Positions 1 to 9,092 of a stretch of DNA of 64,000 nucleotides are shown one piece after another; the first letter of the stretch is position 1, and the number at the start of each line of letters is the position of its first letter. The notes under the pieces were generated by a model that saw nothing but the letters and a program-made list of their open reading frames with translations, was not told the DNA's origin and did not search any database. This stretch comes from Roseivirga sp. 4D4 (GTDB lineage: Bacteria; Bacteroidota; Bacteroidia; Cytophagales; Cyclobacteriaceae), in contig NZ_MDGP01000001.1 in NCBI RefSeq assembly GCF_001747095.1, positions 3,145,001 through 3,209,000 on the forward strand, given 5' to 3'. The translations under genes were made by a program, and so were the position numbers.

Positions 1-1253
1 ATAATGTGATGCCTCAAACAAAAGAGGCGATCAATCATGCGCAGGTTGCTGAAGTGCCAATTGTAATTGCGATTAACAAAATTGATAAACCAAACGCCAA
101 CTCTGATAAGATCAAAGAAGAGCTTTCGCAAATGAATATCCTTGTGGAAGATTGGGGTGGCAAGTATCAATGCCAGGAAGTTTCTGCCAAGACAGGACAA
201 GGCATCGATGAGTTGTTAGAAAAAGTATTGCTCGAAGCTGAACTTCTAGAGCTTAAGGCAAATCCAGATAAAAATGCTGTCGGAACAGTAATTGAAGCCT
301 CTCTAGATAAAGGAAGAGGTTATCTATCTACCGTTATGGTCCAGGGTGGAACCATGAAGATTGGAGATGTTGTATTAGCAGGATCCCATTTCGGAAAGGT
401 AAAAGCCATGTACGATCATAGAGGAAACAGACTTGAAAAAGTCGGTCCAGCTACCCCGGTTCAAATGCTTGGATTGGATGGTGCCCCTCAAGCAGGTGAT
501 CGTTTCAATGTCATGGATACCGATCGAGAGGCAAGAGAAATTGCTACCAAACGTGAGCAAATTCTTCGCGAGCAAAGCGTTCGTACCAAGAAGCACATTA
601 CGCTTGACGAAATTGGTAGACGACTTGCTGTTGGAAACTTTAAGGAGCTTAACGTTATCGTTAAAGGTGATGTGGATGGTTCTGTAGAGGCACTAAGTGA
701 TTCATTATTGAAGCTTTCCACTGAAGAAGTTCAGGTGAATATCATTCACAAAGCAGTGGGTCAGATTTCAGAGTCTGATGTATTGCTTGCTACAGCCTCA
801 GATGCAATTATCATTGGTTTCCAGGTTAGACCTTCAGGTGGAGCAAGAAAAATTGCCGAGACTGAAGAGATCGAAATCAGACTATATTCTATCATCTACG
901 ATGCGATTAATGAGCTGAAGGATGCTATGGAAGGTCTACTCGAGCCGACTGAGAAAGAAGTTATCACGGGTAACATTGAAGTACGTGAAGTCTTCAAGAT
1001 TTCTAAAGTTGGAACTGTAGCTGGATGTTACGTAACTGATGGTTTTGTGAAGCGAAACAATCAAATTCGATTGATCAGAGATGGTATCGTGGCCTACACT
1101 GGAGACATCGGTCAGTTGAAGCGATTCAAAGATGATGTAAACGAAGTTAAATCAGGCTACGAATGTGGTCTGAGTATTAAGAACTTCAACGATATCAAAA
1201 TTGGTGACGTAATCGAAGGATTCGAAATTCAGGAAGTGAAACGAACTTTATAA
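1..1253 (+). CDS. infB: Translation initiation factor IF-2, C-terminal part (5' truncated)
   Basis: IF-2 is the GTPase that delivers initiator fMet-tRNA to the 30S subunit. The reading frame is open from the window edge, so the true start lies upstream; the GTG at 6 is an internal Val of the conserved N-V-M-P-Q-T-K stretch in the G domain. About 415 residues remain. They begin just before the G4 motif (NKID near residue 24) and G5 (SAKTG near residue 60), followed by the beta-barrel domain II, domain III ([12 protein letters not shown] region, [10 protein letters not shown]) and domain IV ([17 protein letters not shown]), which binds the fMet-tRNA. The N-terminal extension and the P-loop are outside the window. 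A strong intrinsic terminator follows 20 bases after the stop. Identification is certain. Confidence 0.97.
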   Translation, partial: NVMPQTKEAINHAQVAEVPIVIAINKIDKPNANSDKIKEELSQMNILVEDWGGKYQCQEVSAKTGQGIDELLEKVLLEAELLELKANPDKNAVGTVIEASLDKGRGYLSTVMVQGGTMKIGDVVLAGSHFGKVKAMYDHRGNRLEKVGPATPVQMLGLDGAPQAGDRFNVMDTDREAREIATKREQILREQSVRTKKHITLDEIGRRLAVGNFKELNVIVKGDVDGSVEALSDSLLKLSTEEVQVNIIHKAVGQISESDVLLATASDAIIIGFQVRPSGGARKIAETEEIEIRLYSIIYDAINELKDAMEGLLEPTEKEVITGNIEVREVFKISKVGTVAGCYVTDGFVKRNNQIRLIRDGIVAYTGDIGQLKRFKDDVNEVKSGYECGLSIKNFNDIKIGDVIEGFEIQEVKRTL

Positions 1254-1274
1254 AAGTTCTAAATCGATATATTA

Positions 1275-1304
1275 AACCCTGACTCATTGAGTCGGGGTTT
1301 TTTT
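1275..1304 (+). terminator. Intrinsic terminator of infB
   Basis: An 11-bp stem (AACCCTGACTC / GAGTCGGGGTT, one T-G wobble) with loop ATT is followed by seven T residues. The T-tract abuts directly on an ATG that opens the next small gene. Confidence 0.85.
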
Positions 1305-1475
1305 ATGGACAATCTATTACTCTATATCATCGGATTAAATACCCTCGTACTGATTTTGGGATTAATAAGCCCATGGCGAGCCCTTTGGTGGATGAGTAAG
1401 CAGAATCGTCTTTTGGTTCTTAAATACTATGGAAGTATGCTAATTCTCTTGCTCTGTATCTACCTTCTCGCATAA
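1305..1475 (+). CDS. Small membrane protein (56 aa), conserved hypothetical
   Basis: Predicted 56-residue protein with two hydrophobic stretches (about residues 4-22 and 41-56) separated by a basic, Trp-rich loop (PWRALWW, then KQNRLLVLKYYG). The frame can be extended upstream to a TTG at 1287, but that codon lies in the infB terminator hairpin, so the ATG at 1305 immediately after the T-tract is preferred. The pattern W-x-A-L-W-W ... K-Y-Y-G resembles short unnamed membrane proteins of Cytophagales; that is recollection, not a search. Its 3' end overlaps the convergent methyltransferase gene by 36 bases. Expression would need read-through of the terminator or a leaderless transcript. Function unknown. 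Confidence 0.55.
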   Translation: MDNLLLYIIGLNTLVLILGLISPWRALWWMSKQNRLLVLKYYGSMLILLLCIYLLA

Positions 1476-2639
1476 CAGAAGACGTTTTCCTGTCAAATCT
1501 GTTGTACCAAAAAGATACAAGTCTCCACCTTCCTTCAAACCACTCTTCTTCCGAATTTGCGCCACGGTCATCGGAAAATTCCTTACCGTGATGTTTGCCT
1601 TCATTGTCGGAAAGTAACGTTTGAGCACCTTTCTATTTAATGAGATACTATCAACTACTTTAAAAGCCCTTCCTGGAAAATCACTCACTTGTTCTGGTGA
1701 CGTATAGAGATGAGAATTTGCGTGAAGCTTACTCAGGCCATACCGGGTACCGACACTCTTAAATGCCCCTGCCTTGAGAATTGAAGTATTGGGTTCATAT
1801 AGATATGATTCCACTTCTGCTTGACCGATCACCTCACGTTCTTCTTCGTCAAAAGTGAATTGGAAACTTTCGTTACCCTTGCTCCTAAGGTTAATGCAGT
1901 GAATCTTTGGTTCATCAGTTGCCTCTTTATTCAATATGAAAACTAACTCTTTCACCTCATTCGATACCGACACAACATGAACCTCTTCTACACAGCCCAA
2001 TTGTGTGATTGCTCCTTTTATATCTAACAAAGGAGATGTTTTTAATATCACACGTTTCGCCTTGGCGAGTAGTTTTGGAAGTAGCTCCAGAATATCAGGC
2101 TCACAATCTTCAAGCTTCACGACCTTCTCATTATGACCCCCTCGCCTAGCCGGATCTAAATAGATCAAGTCATAGGTGTTTTGAGCTGATAAGAGTTCTC
2201 TGGATTCTCCATGATGAAGTTCAATGCCAGAAAGCCCGAGCTTCTCAAAGTTGTACTTGGCAAGCTCCACCAAACCGGATTGTCTCTCTATATAGGTACT
2301 ACGCTCGAACCGTTGAGACAAGAAGGCAAAATCAACTCCAAATCCACCCGTGAAGTCTGCCATAGAGGACCCTTCCGGGACTAGACTTGCCTTATACTTG
2401 GCCGTCATTTCAGAGGAACACTGCTCCATGGATAGTAGCGGTGGATAAATAATTCCTTCTACTTCAAACCACGATTGAAGCTTAGTTTTTGCTTTTCTTT
2501 TGGATTGTATTTGCTCCACAATCTCTTTCATTGGCCATTCAGGGTATTGATTGGCCTTGAGCATTAAAGCAGCAGGATCATCATAAAGATGATCCTTGAT
2601 AAATTCTTGAACTTCTCGTTTGGTCAGTACTTCGATCAA
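1440..2639 (-). CDS. Class I SAM-dependent methyltransferase with THUMP-like C-terminal domain
   Basis: 399 residues. A Rossmann methyltransferase core lies at about residues 85-230, with SAM motif I ADFTGGFGVDF, an acidic motif (YIER) and a catalytic-type DPARR loop near residue 164. The C-terminal part (about 310-395), ending near LYLFGTTDLTGKRLLLCE, resembles the THUMP-like domain of Bacteroidota RNA/nucleic-acid methyltransferases. The DPARR in place of NPPY/DPPY is typical of that family; substrate unknown. The start is TTG, read from the TTGA overlap with the stop of asd; the first internal Met (residue 26) would remove conserved N-terminal sequence. It is translationally coupled downstream of asd. 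The 3' end overlaps the small plus-strand gene. Confidence 0.8.
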   Translation of the reverse strand: MIEVLTKREVQEFIKDHLYDDPAALMLKANQYPEWPMKEIVEQIQSKRKAKTKLQSWFEVEGIIYPPLLSMEQCSSEMTAKYKASLVPEGSSMADFTGGFGVDFAFLSQRFERSTYIERQSGLVELAKYNFEKLGLSGIELHHGESRELLSAQNTYDLIYLDPARRGGHNEKVVKLEDCEPDILELLPKLLAKAKRVILKTSPLLDIKGAITQLGCVEEVHVVSVSNEVKELVFILNKEATDEPKIHCINLRSKGNESFQFTFDEEEREVIGQAEVESYLYEPNTSILKAGAFKSVGTRYGLSKLHANSHLYTSPEQVSDFPGRAFKVVDSISLNRKVLKRYFPTMKANITVRNFPMTVAQIRKKSGLKEGGDLYLFGTTDLTGKRLLLCEKVDTEQEN

Positions 2640-3628
2640 GCGGTTTGCATTTGCTTCTGCAAATATTCCACAATTTGAACAGCATTAGTAGCTGCACCTT
2701 TGCGAAGGTTATCGGCCACAACCCACATGTTTAATGTGTTAGCTTGGCTTTCATCTCTTCTTAGCCTTCCTACAAACACCTCGTCTTGCTTGTGGGCTGT
2801 AAGCGGCATTGGATATAAATTTTGATTTGGGTCATCTTGAAGAATTATGCCTTCTGTCTGACTCAAAATTTGCCTTACCTCATCCAGATCAAAATCCTCT
2901 TTGAACTCTACGTTGATCGCTTCAGAATGTCCTCCAATAGTCGGAATACGAACAGTGGTTGTCGTAATGGCAATGGACTCATCACTGAAGATTTTCCTTG
3001 TCTCGTTGATCATCTTCATCTCCTCTTTCGTATAGCCATTCTCTTGGAAGACATCGATATGAGGCAGTGCATTCATGTCAATTTTATGAGGATAACACAT
3101 TTCTCCGGACTGATCATTTCGTTCATTCATGAGTTGATCCACTGCAGCCTTACCTGAACCAGTAACAGACTGGTAAGTGGATACGACTATCCTCTTAATT
3201 CCATAACGCTGACGTAGAGGTTCCAAGGCCACAACCATTTGAATGGTAGAACAATTGGGGTTTGCGATGATTTTGTCCTCCGCAGTTAATTGACTTGCGT
3301 TAATTTCCGGAACGATTAGTTTGTGCTCCGGGCTCATTCGCCATGCGGATGAATTATCAACCACTACGGATCCAACCGCAGCAAACTTTGGTGCCCATTC
3401 TAAAGAAGTGCCTCCACCTGCAGAGAAGATAGCAAAGTCAGGGGCTAACTTAACTGCCTCTTCCATGGTAATTACCGTGTATTCCTTACCCTTAAATGTC
3501 TTCTTTATCCCAGCCGATCTGGCAGATGCTACCAAATACAACTCATCAAATTGAACATTTCTCTCATCTAAGACTTCCAGAATCTCTCCGCCTACAAGTC
3601 CTGTCGCTCCAACAACGGCAATTTTCAT
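2636..3628 (-). CDS. asd: Aspartate-semialdehyde dehydrogenase
   Basis: 330 residues, the usual length. It reduces aspartyl-4-phosphate to aspartate semialdehyde with NADPH, the branch point to lysine/diaminopimelate, threonine and methionine. The N-terminal nucleotide-binding motif GATGLVGGEI is at residues 8-17; the catalytic cysteine is C126 in NPNCSTIQ; the catalytic histidine is H234 in IGGHSEAI; substrate-binding SSAWRM is near residue 93. ATG start. It is followed by the methyltransferase with a 4-base overlap and is divergent from the lamin-tail gene (79 bases between start codons). No oddities. Confidence 0.96.
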   Translation of the reverse strand: MKIAVVGATGLVGGEILEVLDERNVQFDELYLVASARSAGIKKTFKGKEYTVITMEEAVKLAPDFAIFSAGGGTSLEWAPKFAAVGSVVVDNSSAWRMSPEHKLIVPEINASQLTAEDKIIANPNCSTIQMVVALEPLRQRYGIKRIVVSTYQSVTGSGKAAVDQLMNERNDQSGEMCYPHKIDMNALPHIDVFQENGYTKEEMKMINETRKIFSDESIAITTTTVRIPTIGGHSEAINVEFKEDFDLDEVRQILSQTEGIILQDDPNQNLYPMPLTAHKQDEVFVGRLRRDESQANTLNMWVVADNLRKGAATNAVQIVEYLQKQMQTA

Positions 3629-3707
3629 TTCTCTTTTATTAAATTAGGCTTTTATTATTTAGTCAAAATAATGCAAAATCATTATATTAAAACAATAATC
3701 AACATGC

Positions 3708-6700
3708 ATGAGACTGTTACTATGTACCCTTTTTGTACTAACTACAAATATACTGTTAAGTCAGGTGAACAGTTTTCCATACCGAGAAAGTTTCGAACAA
3801 ACATTCAATACTGGTACAAACACCTACTTTATTCCAAATTGGAAGGGCAATACAATCGGCACACGAAACAGGATTTTTGCTGGAGCATCACCAAGAACGG
3901 GAGACCAGTCTCTTAATATTATCCCTACCTCAAGTTTCAAAGGCATTATAGAGATCGACTTGGATCTGACTGGAATCAATAATCCCAGAATATCATTTTT
4001 TGCCTTTTCCCAAAGGAATGGATCTTCCTCATCCACTAGACCAGTCCTACTTAGTTTATCCACCTCAATTGATGGAGGTTTGAGCTTTTCGACCAACACC
4101 TTGATTGGAAACGAGAACACTTTTCCCAACAATGATTCCACTTCATATGCCGAATACTTCTACGAACTACCACTAGAAGCAAGTGGGCAATCTCAAGTTG
4201 TGGTCAGACTGACAGCTGAAAGAGGCAGCGGTTCGGGATCAGCAGCCGAATTGATAATTGACGACTTCTCAATTGAGAGTCAGAAACTCCCAGTAGAGCT
4301 TGTATCTGCCCAAGCGACTTCCAAAAACTCGGTGGAGCTCAACTTCAATCAACCGATCTCAAAAGAATCAGCAGAACAGGTGATCAACTATTCTGTGAAC
4401 CAAGGAGTCGTTATTAACGCGGCTCAACTCATTACATCGAACACGGTCAGGCTATCAACCTCCTTACTTGAAAACGGCCATTATAGTGTTTTTGCAAAGG
4501 GAATTGAAAGCGACTCTGGCGAAAACACCTCCGATACTTTGAAAGCGAATTTCACCTTTATAGAACCATTGGAGGTTTTGGAGGTGGAAGTGATTGATCA
4601 ACGCACACTGGCTTTATTATTCAACCTTGAACTTGACGATTCTCTGGCCATGATTCCAAGTCACTATGCTATAACACCAAAAATTGGACAGCCAATTATG
4701 GTAGGGTTGGACAGCCAATTTCAAAACAGGATCACATTGGAGCTAGAAGAGGATTTGGAAGAAGAAACCTACGAACTCTCAATCAATGGACTCAGGGACA
4801 GGTCACTATTGGCTATAGCAAATGACTTAATAAAAACATTCAATTATCTGCCTTTAACGGTATCCGATATTTCGATCAATTCTTCAACAGAAATTGACCT
4901 GACTTTCAACCAACCAGTGGAGAGTAACAGTGCTCTGGAACTGACCAACTATGACCTCAATTTTGGTCTGAAAGCTATATTCTCCGCCTTGACTGATAGT
5001 ACAGTTCATTTAAAGCTCAACCGCCCACTTGTCAATAATACTTACACGATTACCATCAATAATGTCATTAACCAAAGCGGGAATGCGATTGCTGAGAATA
5101 TTATCATAAACCTGAGGAATGAAATCTCAACCCCTCCAAGGGCTATACTGATCAACGAGATATTTGCCGACCCTTCTGGAGATCATGAGCCTAACCCATC
5201 TGTGCTTCCAAATGACAGTAGAGACGAGTATATCGAATTATTCAATAATACATTGACAGCGATTGACATCACGGGTTTTGACCTCTCAGGTGGTACGCTT
5301 AATCATTTTGTATTGATGCCCAATGCTTATGTCATCGCAACGGCTTTGTCCAATGTTGAGAAGTTTCAAAGCTTTGGCGATGTTGTTGGCGTGTCATCAT
5401 GGAATGGTCTTAGTAATAATGGAGAAACCATAGTCCTTGTTGATGACCTGGGAAACACTATTGACAGCATCTCATATGACCAATCTTGGTACAATGATCT
5501 AGATAAATCGGACGGAGGCTGGTCTATTGAACTAATTAACCCCAACCCTTCATGTATTGGAGCTCACAATTGGAGTAGCTCAATGAGTGATCAGGGAGGA
5601 ACACCGGGTTATCAAAACTCTATCTATGACCCAAGTCCCGACACACGGGCACCCAAGGTCGACACATTTTTGCTCCTCAATGATAGCACCTTGCAAATTA
5701 GCTTCAACCAGACCATGGATGTGACCAGCCTAATACCATCCAATTTCTCATTGTCACACGGCCTTTCTATTAAGAACTTAAGTATAAGAAATGACCTAGG
5801 AACCGACCTACTCGTTCATCTCGATAAACTCCCAGTTCCCGGAATTATTCACGACATAAGACTATCAGGAATAAGAGACTGTTCTGGAAACGGCATTGAG
5901 GAAGTAATATTAGACTTTTTTATTGGGGCGAGCCCAGAATTCAATGACTTATTGATCACGGAAATCATGGCCACCCCTAGCCCTTCTCAGGGTTTACCCG
6001 AGGCCGAATACATAGAGCTTTACAATAACTCTGAAAAAATAATCGGCTTAGGAGGAATGACACTAGCCGATGCCATCAATTCAACCAGTTTGGATGATTT
6101 CACACTATTTCCTCATCAACACATAATTCTGACAGCTAACAATGTTTCAGACCAATTCACAGCTTTTGGACAAGTCCTAGGTGTCAGCAACTGGGTAAGC
6201 TTGAACAACAGCGGTGATCAGTTATCTATCTACAACCAAAATGGAACCCTTGTCCATTCGGTAGAATACTCTGATACCTGGTACAGGTCTGAAACAAAGG
6301 CCAACGGAGGATATTCTCTTGAGATGATCGACCCTAACTATCCCTGTCTTGAAGAACGTAACTGGATAGCTTCAAAAAGCCCATCAGGAGGTACACCCGG
6401 TCAGGTTAATGCCGCTAATGACGATAATCCTGATTTACTTGGCCCAAAGCTGATTCGCGCCATTGCCTTAGACGCTTCAACCATCGAATTGCTATTTGAC
6501 GAAAAACTGGATGTTTCTACGGTTCAGTCTTCGAAATTCAAGGGCGATCAGGGCTTAAGCTTTATTTCGGCAATTGTAAACGAGGACGGCAGAACAATTC
6601 AACTCACAACAAATGAAGACTTAATTGAAAATACGGTCTATACCATTTCAGTAGACAACATCACCGATTGTAGTGGAAATCTAATACAAGAGAGTAGTGA

Positions 6701-7559
6701 CTCCATTGAACTTATAGTTGCTTCCAGCGCAGACTCTCAAGACGTTATTATAAATGAGATTCTCTTTAACCCTCGTTCAGGTGGAGTTCGTTTTGTAGAG
6801 GTCTATAACAACTCCCCAAAGTATATAAACCTCAAAGACTGGAAACTCGCTGGATCTACTAACGAAAGGACATTATCCTCTGAAAACCTGTTCATGGCCC
6901 CTCAGTCCTACTTTGTTATAACAAATGATGGAACAACATTACAAGAGCAATACCCAAATGCCAGATCAGAGACTTTCATCGAATTATTATCCATGCCCAG
7001 CATTCCCTCGGACTCTGGGGAACTCTCATTACTGAATTCAGCGACCACAGTAATAGACAGCCTTTCCTATAACGAAGACTACCATTCCCCCTTGTTGCCT
7101 GATCCTAGAGGAGTTTCTCTAGAGAGAATCAACTTCTCACAGCCTTCCAACAGTCGTGACAGCTGGTTTTCAGCTTCATCTACAGAATACTCCGCAACAC
7201 CGGGTTATGCCAATTCTCAGTCAAGACCTATGTTTTCTCAAACCGGAGAAATCAGCATTGAGCCTTTGACTTTTGATCCAGAGTCTTCTAGAGCAGCCAA
7301 TTTTGTCACGATTAACTACTCATTCATATCAAGTGGTAATACGCTAAACATTAGTATTATTGATGCCCAAGGAAATCGGATTAGGGAACTGACCCAAAAT
7401 ACTATTGCTGGTCGAGAGGGTACTATCATTTGGGACGGAACTACCGATCAATCTCAGAAAGCCAGAGTAGGATACTATATGATTTTGACCGAAATAATAT
7501 CACGAGATGGAACTATCAGGTATTCAAAAAACAAGGTAGCAGTTGGGACATTATTTTAG
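3708..7559 (+). CDS. Secreted multidomain protein with three lamin-tail domains and bacterial Ig-like domains
   Basis: 1283 residues with an N-terminal signal peptide (MRLLLCTLFVLTTNILLSQ). Residues 20-190 form a beta-sandwich-like N-terminal domain (SFPYRESFEQ). Ig-like (Big_5/SbsA type) domains alternate with lamin tail domains (LTD) starting near residues 481 (INEIFADP), 746 (ITEIMATP) and 1011 (INEILFNP). Each LTD closes with a similar tail: S-(L/I)-E-(L/M/R)-I, then a Trp, then (G/A)TPG. The last 90 residues (IIDAQGNRIREL ... IIWDGTTDQ) resemble the FlgD-type Ig fold often found at the end of Bacteroidota exported proteins; a canonical T9SS type A domain was not recognised. LTDs are thought to mediate adhesion or nuclease/phosphatase anchoring; no catalytic domain is visible here. 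Single-gene unit, divergent from asd. Confidence 0.85.
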   Translation: MRLLLCTLFVLTTNILLSQVNSFPYRESFEQTFNTGTNTYFIPNWKGNTIGTRNRIFAGASPRTGDQSLNIIPTSSFKGIIEIDLDLTGINNPRISFFAFSQRNGSSSSTRPVLLSLSTSIDGGLSFSTNTLIGNENTFPNNDSTSYAEYFYELPLEASGQSQVVVRLTAERGSGSGSAAELIIDDFSIESQKLPVELVSAQATSKNSVELNFNQPISKESAEQVINYSVNQGVVINAAQLITSNTVRLSTSLLENGHYSVFAKGIESDSGENTSDTLKANFTFIEPLEVLEVEVIDQRTLALLFNLELDDSLAMIPSHYAITPKIGQPIMVGLDSQFQNRITLELEEDLEEETYELSINGLRDRSLLAIANDLIKTFNYLPLTVSDISINSSTEIDLTFNQPVESNSALELTNYDLNFGLKAIFSALTDSTVHLKLNRPLVNNTYTITINNVINQSGNAIAENIIINLRNEISTPPRAILINEIFADPSGDHEPNPSVLPNDSRDEYIELFNNTLTAIDITGFDLSGGTLNHFVLMPNAYVIATALSNVEKFQSFGDVVGVSSWNGLSNNGETIVLVDDLGNTIDSISYDQSWYNDLDKSDGGWSIELINPNPSCIGAHNWSSSMSDQGGTPGYQNSIYDPSPDTRAPKVDTFLLLNDSTLQISFNQTMDVTSLIPSNFSLSHGLSIKNLSIRNDLGTDLLVHLDKLPVPGIIHDIRLSGIRDCSGNGIEEVILDFFIGASPEFNDLLITEIMATPSPSQGLPEAEYIELYNNSEKIIGLGGMTLADAINSTSLDDFTLFPHQHIILTANNVSDQFTAFGQVLGVSNWVSLNNSGDQLSIYNQNGTLVHSVEYSDTWYRSETKANGGYSLEMIDPNYPCLEERNWIASKSPSGGTPGQVNAANDDNPDLLGPKLIRAIALDASTIELLFDEKLDVSTVQSSKFKGDQGLSFISAIVNEDGRTIQLTTNEDLIENTVYTISVDNITDCSGNLIQESSDSIELIVASSADSQDVIINEILFNPRSGGVRFVEVYNNSPKYINLKDWKLAGSTNERTLSSENLFMAPQSYFVITNDGTTLQEQYPNARSETFIELLSMPSIPSDSGELSLLNSATTVIDSLSYNEDYHSPLLPDPRGVSLERINFSQPSNSRDSWFSASSTEYSATPGYANSQSRPMFSQTGEISIEPLTFDPESSRAANFVTINYSFISSGNTLNISIIDAQGNRIRELTQNTIAGREGTIIWDGTTDQSQKARVGYYMILTEIISRDGTIRYSKNKVAVGTLF

Positions 7560-7613
7560 GTTCTGTCAACAGTTTGTCTACGCCATTTTCAGCCAACCGA
7601 ACTATTAAGAAGT

Positions 7614-7659
7614 AAATTGGTAATGCAGCATACAATTGTTTCGCAATCGTTACCAATTT
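7614..7659. repeat. 10-bp inverted repeat downstream of the lamin-tail gene
   Basis: Perfect arms AAATTGGTAA (7614-7623) and TTACCAATTT (7650-7659) enclose 26 bases. There is no long T-tract after it, so it is at best a weak terminator for the preceding gene; it could equally be a regulatory hairpin for the short ORF beginning at 7716. Confidence 0.4.
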
Positions 7660-7715
7660 TAAAACAATCTTGCCTATATTAAGGTTAAGACTACAATCTA
7701 AGAGACACTACTAAA

Positions 7716-7868
7716 ATGAATTGCTTAATCAATGAAACCGTTGACCGTTATCTGCGAAGAGGTCGGAAGGTTGATGTCATTGCTCGATATATGCGTATGC
7801 GCTATCGGGTGAGTATAGAGACATCGGCACTGACTAAAAGAATGCAGTTAATGAACATCAACTACTAA
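7716..7868 (+). CDS. Putative 50-residue basic protein
   Basis: ATG to TAA gives 50 residues, beginning MNCLINETVDRYLRRG. It is rich in Arg/Lys/Met (RYLRRGRK, RYMRMRYR) and could form two or three short helices; no transmembrane segment or signal peptide. Support for it being real: it stands alone in a 523-base region between larger genes, and a good intrinsic terminator begins 5 bases after its stop. I do not recognise a family; the basic helix could bind nucleic acid, but that is speculation. Confidence 0.5.
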   Translation: MNCLINETVDRYLRRGRKVDVIARYMRMRYRVSIETSALTKRMQLMNINY

Positions 7869-7873
7869 GACTT

Positions 7874-7903
7874 AAGGACTCCAAATGGGGTCTTTTTCTT
7901 TTT
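7874..7903 (+). terminator. Intrinsic terminator after the short ORF
   Basis: Nine-bp stem (AAGGACTCC / GGGGTCTTT, two G-T wobbles) with loop AAAT, followed by a T-rich tract (TTCTTTTT). It implies a short transcript ending here. The remaining bases up to 8082 hold only the dyad at 7969-7982 and AT-rich leader sequence for the next gene. Confidence 0.7.
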
Positions 7904-7968
7904 ACCCCAACACGTTTTGTCAAAATCCGTGTACTCAGAATATCTTTGCTTAGTAAAGTGTTTTTTAC

Positions 7969-7982
7969 CAAACGAACGTTTG
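7969..7982. promoter_or_regulatory. Palindromic operator-like site upstream of the TraR/DksA-like gene
   Basis: CAAACG-AA-CGTTTG is a perfect dyad 101 bases upstream of the start at 8083. It has the size and symmetry of a dimeric regulator site. No binding protein is identifiable. Confidence 0.3.
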
Positions 7983-8082
7983 AAAAGTAATGCCATCAAA
8001 AAACATATTATTACTTTGCAAATGAATAGGGCAGCCTTATTTTAGCGCAAATTTTTTACTCAACTAATCAAATCGAAATCAT

Positions 8083-8469
8083 ATGAGCACTGCGGAGAAG
8101 ACACGATATTCTGAGAATGAGCTTCAAGAGTTTGAGGCACTTATCCTTGAAAAAATAGATAAAGCCAAAGTTGAGTTAACCGAGTTAAAGCGCAGCTTGA
8201 CCAAAAGTGGTGATACCGGTGATGACATCACTAATAATTCTACAAAAGTACTGGAAGATGGTGCCGACACCATGGAAAAAGAAAACTTGAACCAACTGGC
8301 TGCAAGGCAACAAAAGTTCATCAATAATTTGGAAAACGCACTGGTTCGCATCAAGAACGGCACCTACGGTATTTGCATTGATTCAGGGAAACTGATCTCT
8401 AAGGAAAGGCTTATGGCCGTTCCTCATACCATGCACTCAATTGCTGCTAAACTTTCGAAAAGAAAGTAG
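8083..8469 (+). CDS. TraR/DksA family protein with degenerate zinc finger
   Basis: 128 residues. The N-terminal half (about 10-90) is a coiled coil; the C-terminal part carries the TraR/DksA signature (residues 90-128: LENALVRIKNGTYGICI, KERLMAVPH). Canonical family members bind zinc with four Cys; here only the first Cys of the finger remains (GIC-I-D-S), a degeneration common in the Bacteroidota branch. The family acts at the RNA polymerase secondary channel, but the acidic tip typical of DksA (DxxDxA) is not evident, so a ppGpp co-regulator role should not be assumed. The ATG start lacks a Shine-Dalgarno. Its stop TAG overlaps by one base the GTG start of scpB (TAGTG), so the two are probably translationally coupled. 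Confidence 0.8.
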   Translation: MSTAEKTRYSENELQEFEALILEKIDKAKVELTELKRSLTKSGDTGDDITNNSTKVLEDGADTMEKENLNQLAARQQKFINNLENALVRIKNGTYGICIDSGKLISKERLMAVPHTMHSIAAKLSKRK

Positions 8470-9050
8470 TGGACTTTCTGGCTCAGCATATTGAAGCACT
8501 AATTTTCTGCGCACAAAAACCCATTAGGCTGGTAGAACTGAAAGCTTGCCTATCAGAAATGTTTGAGGCTGACGTTCCGGAAAAGGATATCGAAGAGGCC
8601 ATTGAACAATTGATGGAGAAATTCAGTGCTGATACCTTCTCATTTGAAGTAGTTAATAGTGGAGGAGGCTATCAGTTCCTTACCAAGCCTTCGTACCAAG
8701 CCAGTATTGGTATTCTACTGAAACAGCAATCAAAGAAAAGGCTTTCTACCTCCGCATTAGAAACGCTCTCGATTATTGCTTACAAACAACCGACCACTAA
8801 GTCTGAGATTGAGCAAATCAGGGGGGTTAATTGTGATTATTCAGTTCAAAAGCTCTTAGAAAAAGAGCTAATTGAAATTAAAGGGAAGGCAGAAACAGTA
8901 GGAAGACCCCTACTCTATGGTACCTCTGACTCTTTTATGGATTATTTCGGAATCAATGACCTGAAAGACCTCCCCACACCCAAGGACTTTTCTACCCCAG
9001 ATAACGAAATCGGTACGCCTGATCCAGAAGGAGAGACTAGCGCTGATTAA
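8469..9050 (+). CDS. scpB: Segregation and condensation protein B
   Basis: 193 residues, the usual ScpB size. ScpB dimers bind ScpA and the Smc ATPase to form the chromosome-condensing complex. Two winged-helix domains are visible; the diagnostic block is residues 93-160 (STSALETLSIIAYKQP, IEQIRGVN, LIEIKGKAETVGRP, LLYGTSDSFMDYFG). The GTG start overlaps the previous stop; the next in-frame Met (about residue 31) would cut into the first winged helix. The acidic Pro/Asp/Glu-rich C-terminus (about residues 175-193) is a variable tail. ScpA and Smc are not in the window. Confidence 0.93.
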   Translation: MDFLAQHIEALIFCAQKPIRLVELKACLSEMFEADVPEKDIEEAIEQLMEKFSADTFSFEVVNSGGGYQFLTKPSYQASIGILLKQQSKKRLSTSALETLSIIAYKQPTTKSEIEQIRGVNCDYSVQKLLEKELIEIKGKAETVGRPLLYGTSDSFMDYFGINDLKDLPTPKDFSTPDNEIGTPDPEGETSAD

Positions 9051-9055
9051 TTAGC

Positions 9056-9063
9056 TACCTTTG
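9056..9063 (+). promoter_or_regulatory. Candidate -7 promoter element for rluB
   Basis: TACCTTTG matches the Bacteroidota -7 consensus TAnnTTTG, 30 bases before the rluB start. No clear TTTG is found at the -33 position, so it is a weak call. Confidence 0.35.
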
Positions 9064-9092
9064 TCGAAATCCAGTAGTGATACTGCATCTCT

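Noticed and set aside
1287..1304. Extension of the small membrane protein to TTG 1287
   Set aside because: Those codons are the loop, right arm and T-tract of the infB terminator.
3671..3916. An 81-codon frame overlapping the start of the lamin-tail gene
   Set aside because: It is out of frame with a 1283-residue protein that has a clear signal peptide, and it has no domain features.
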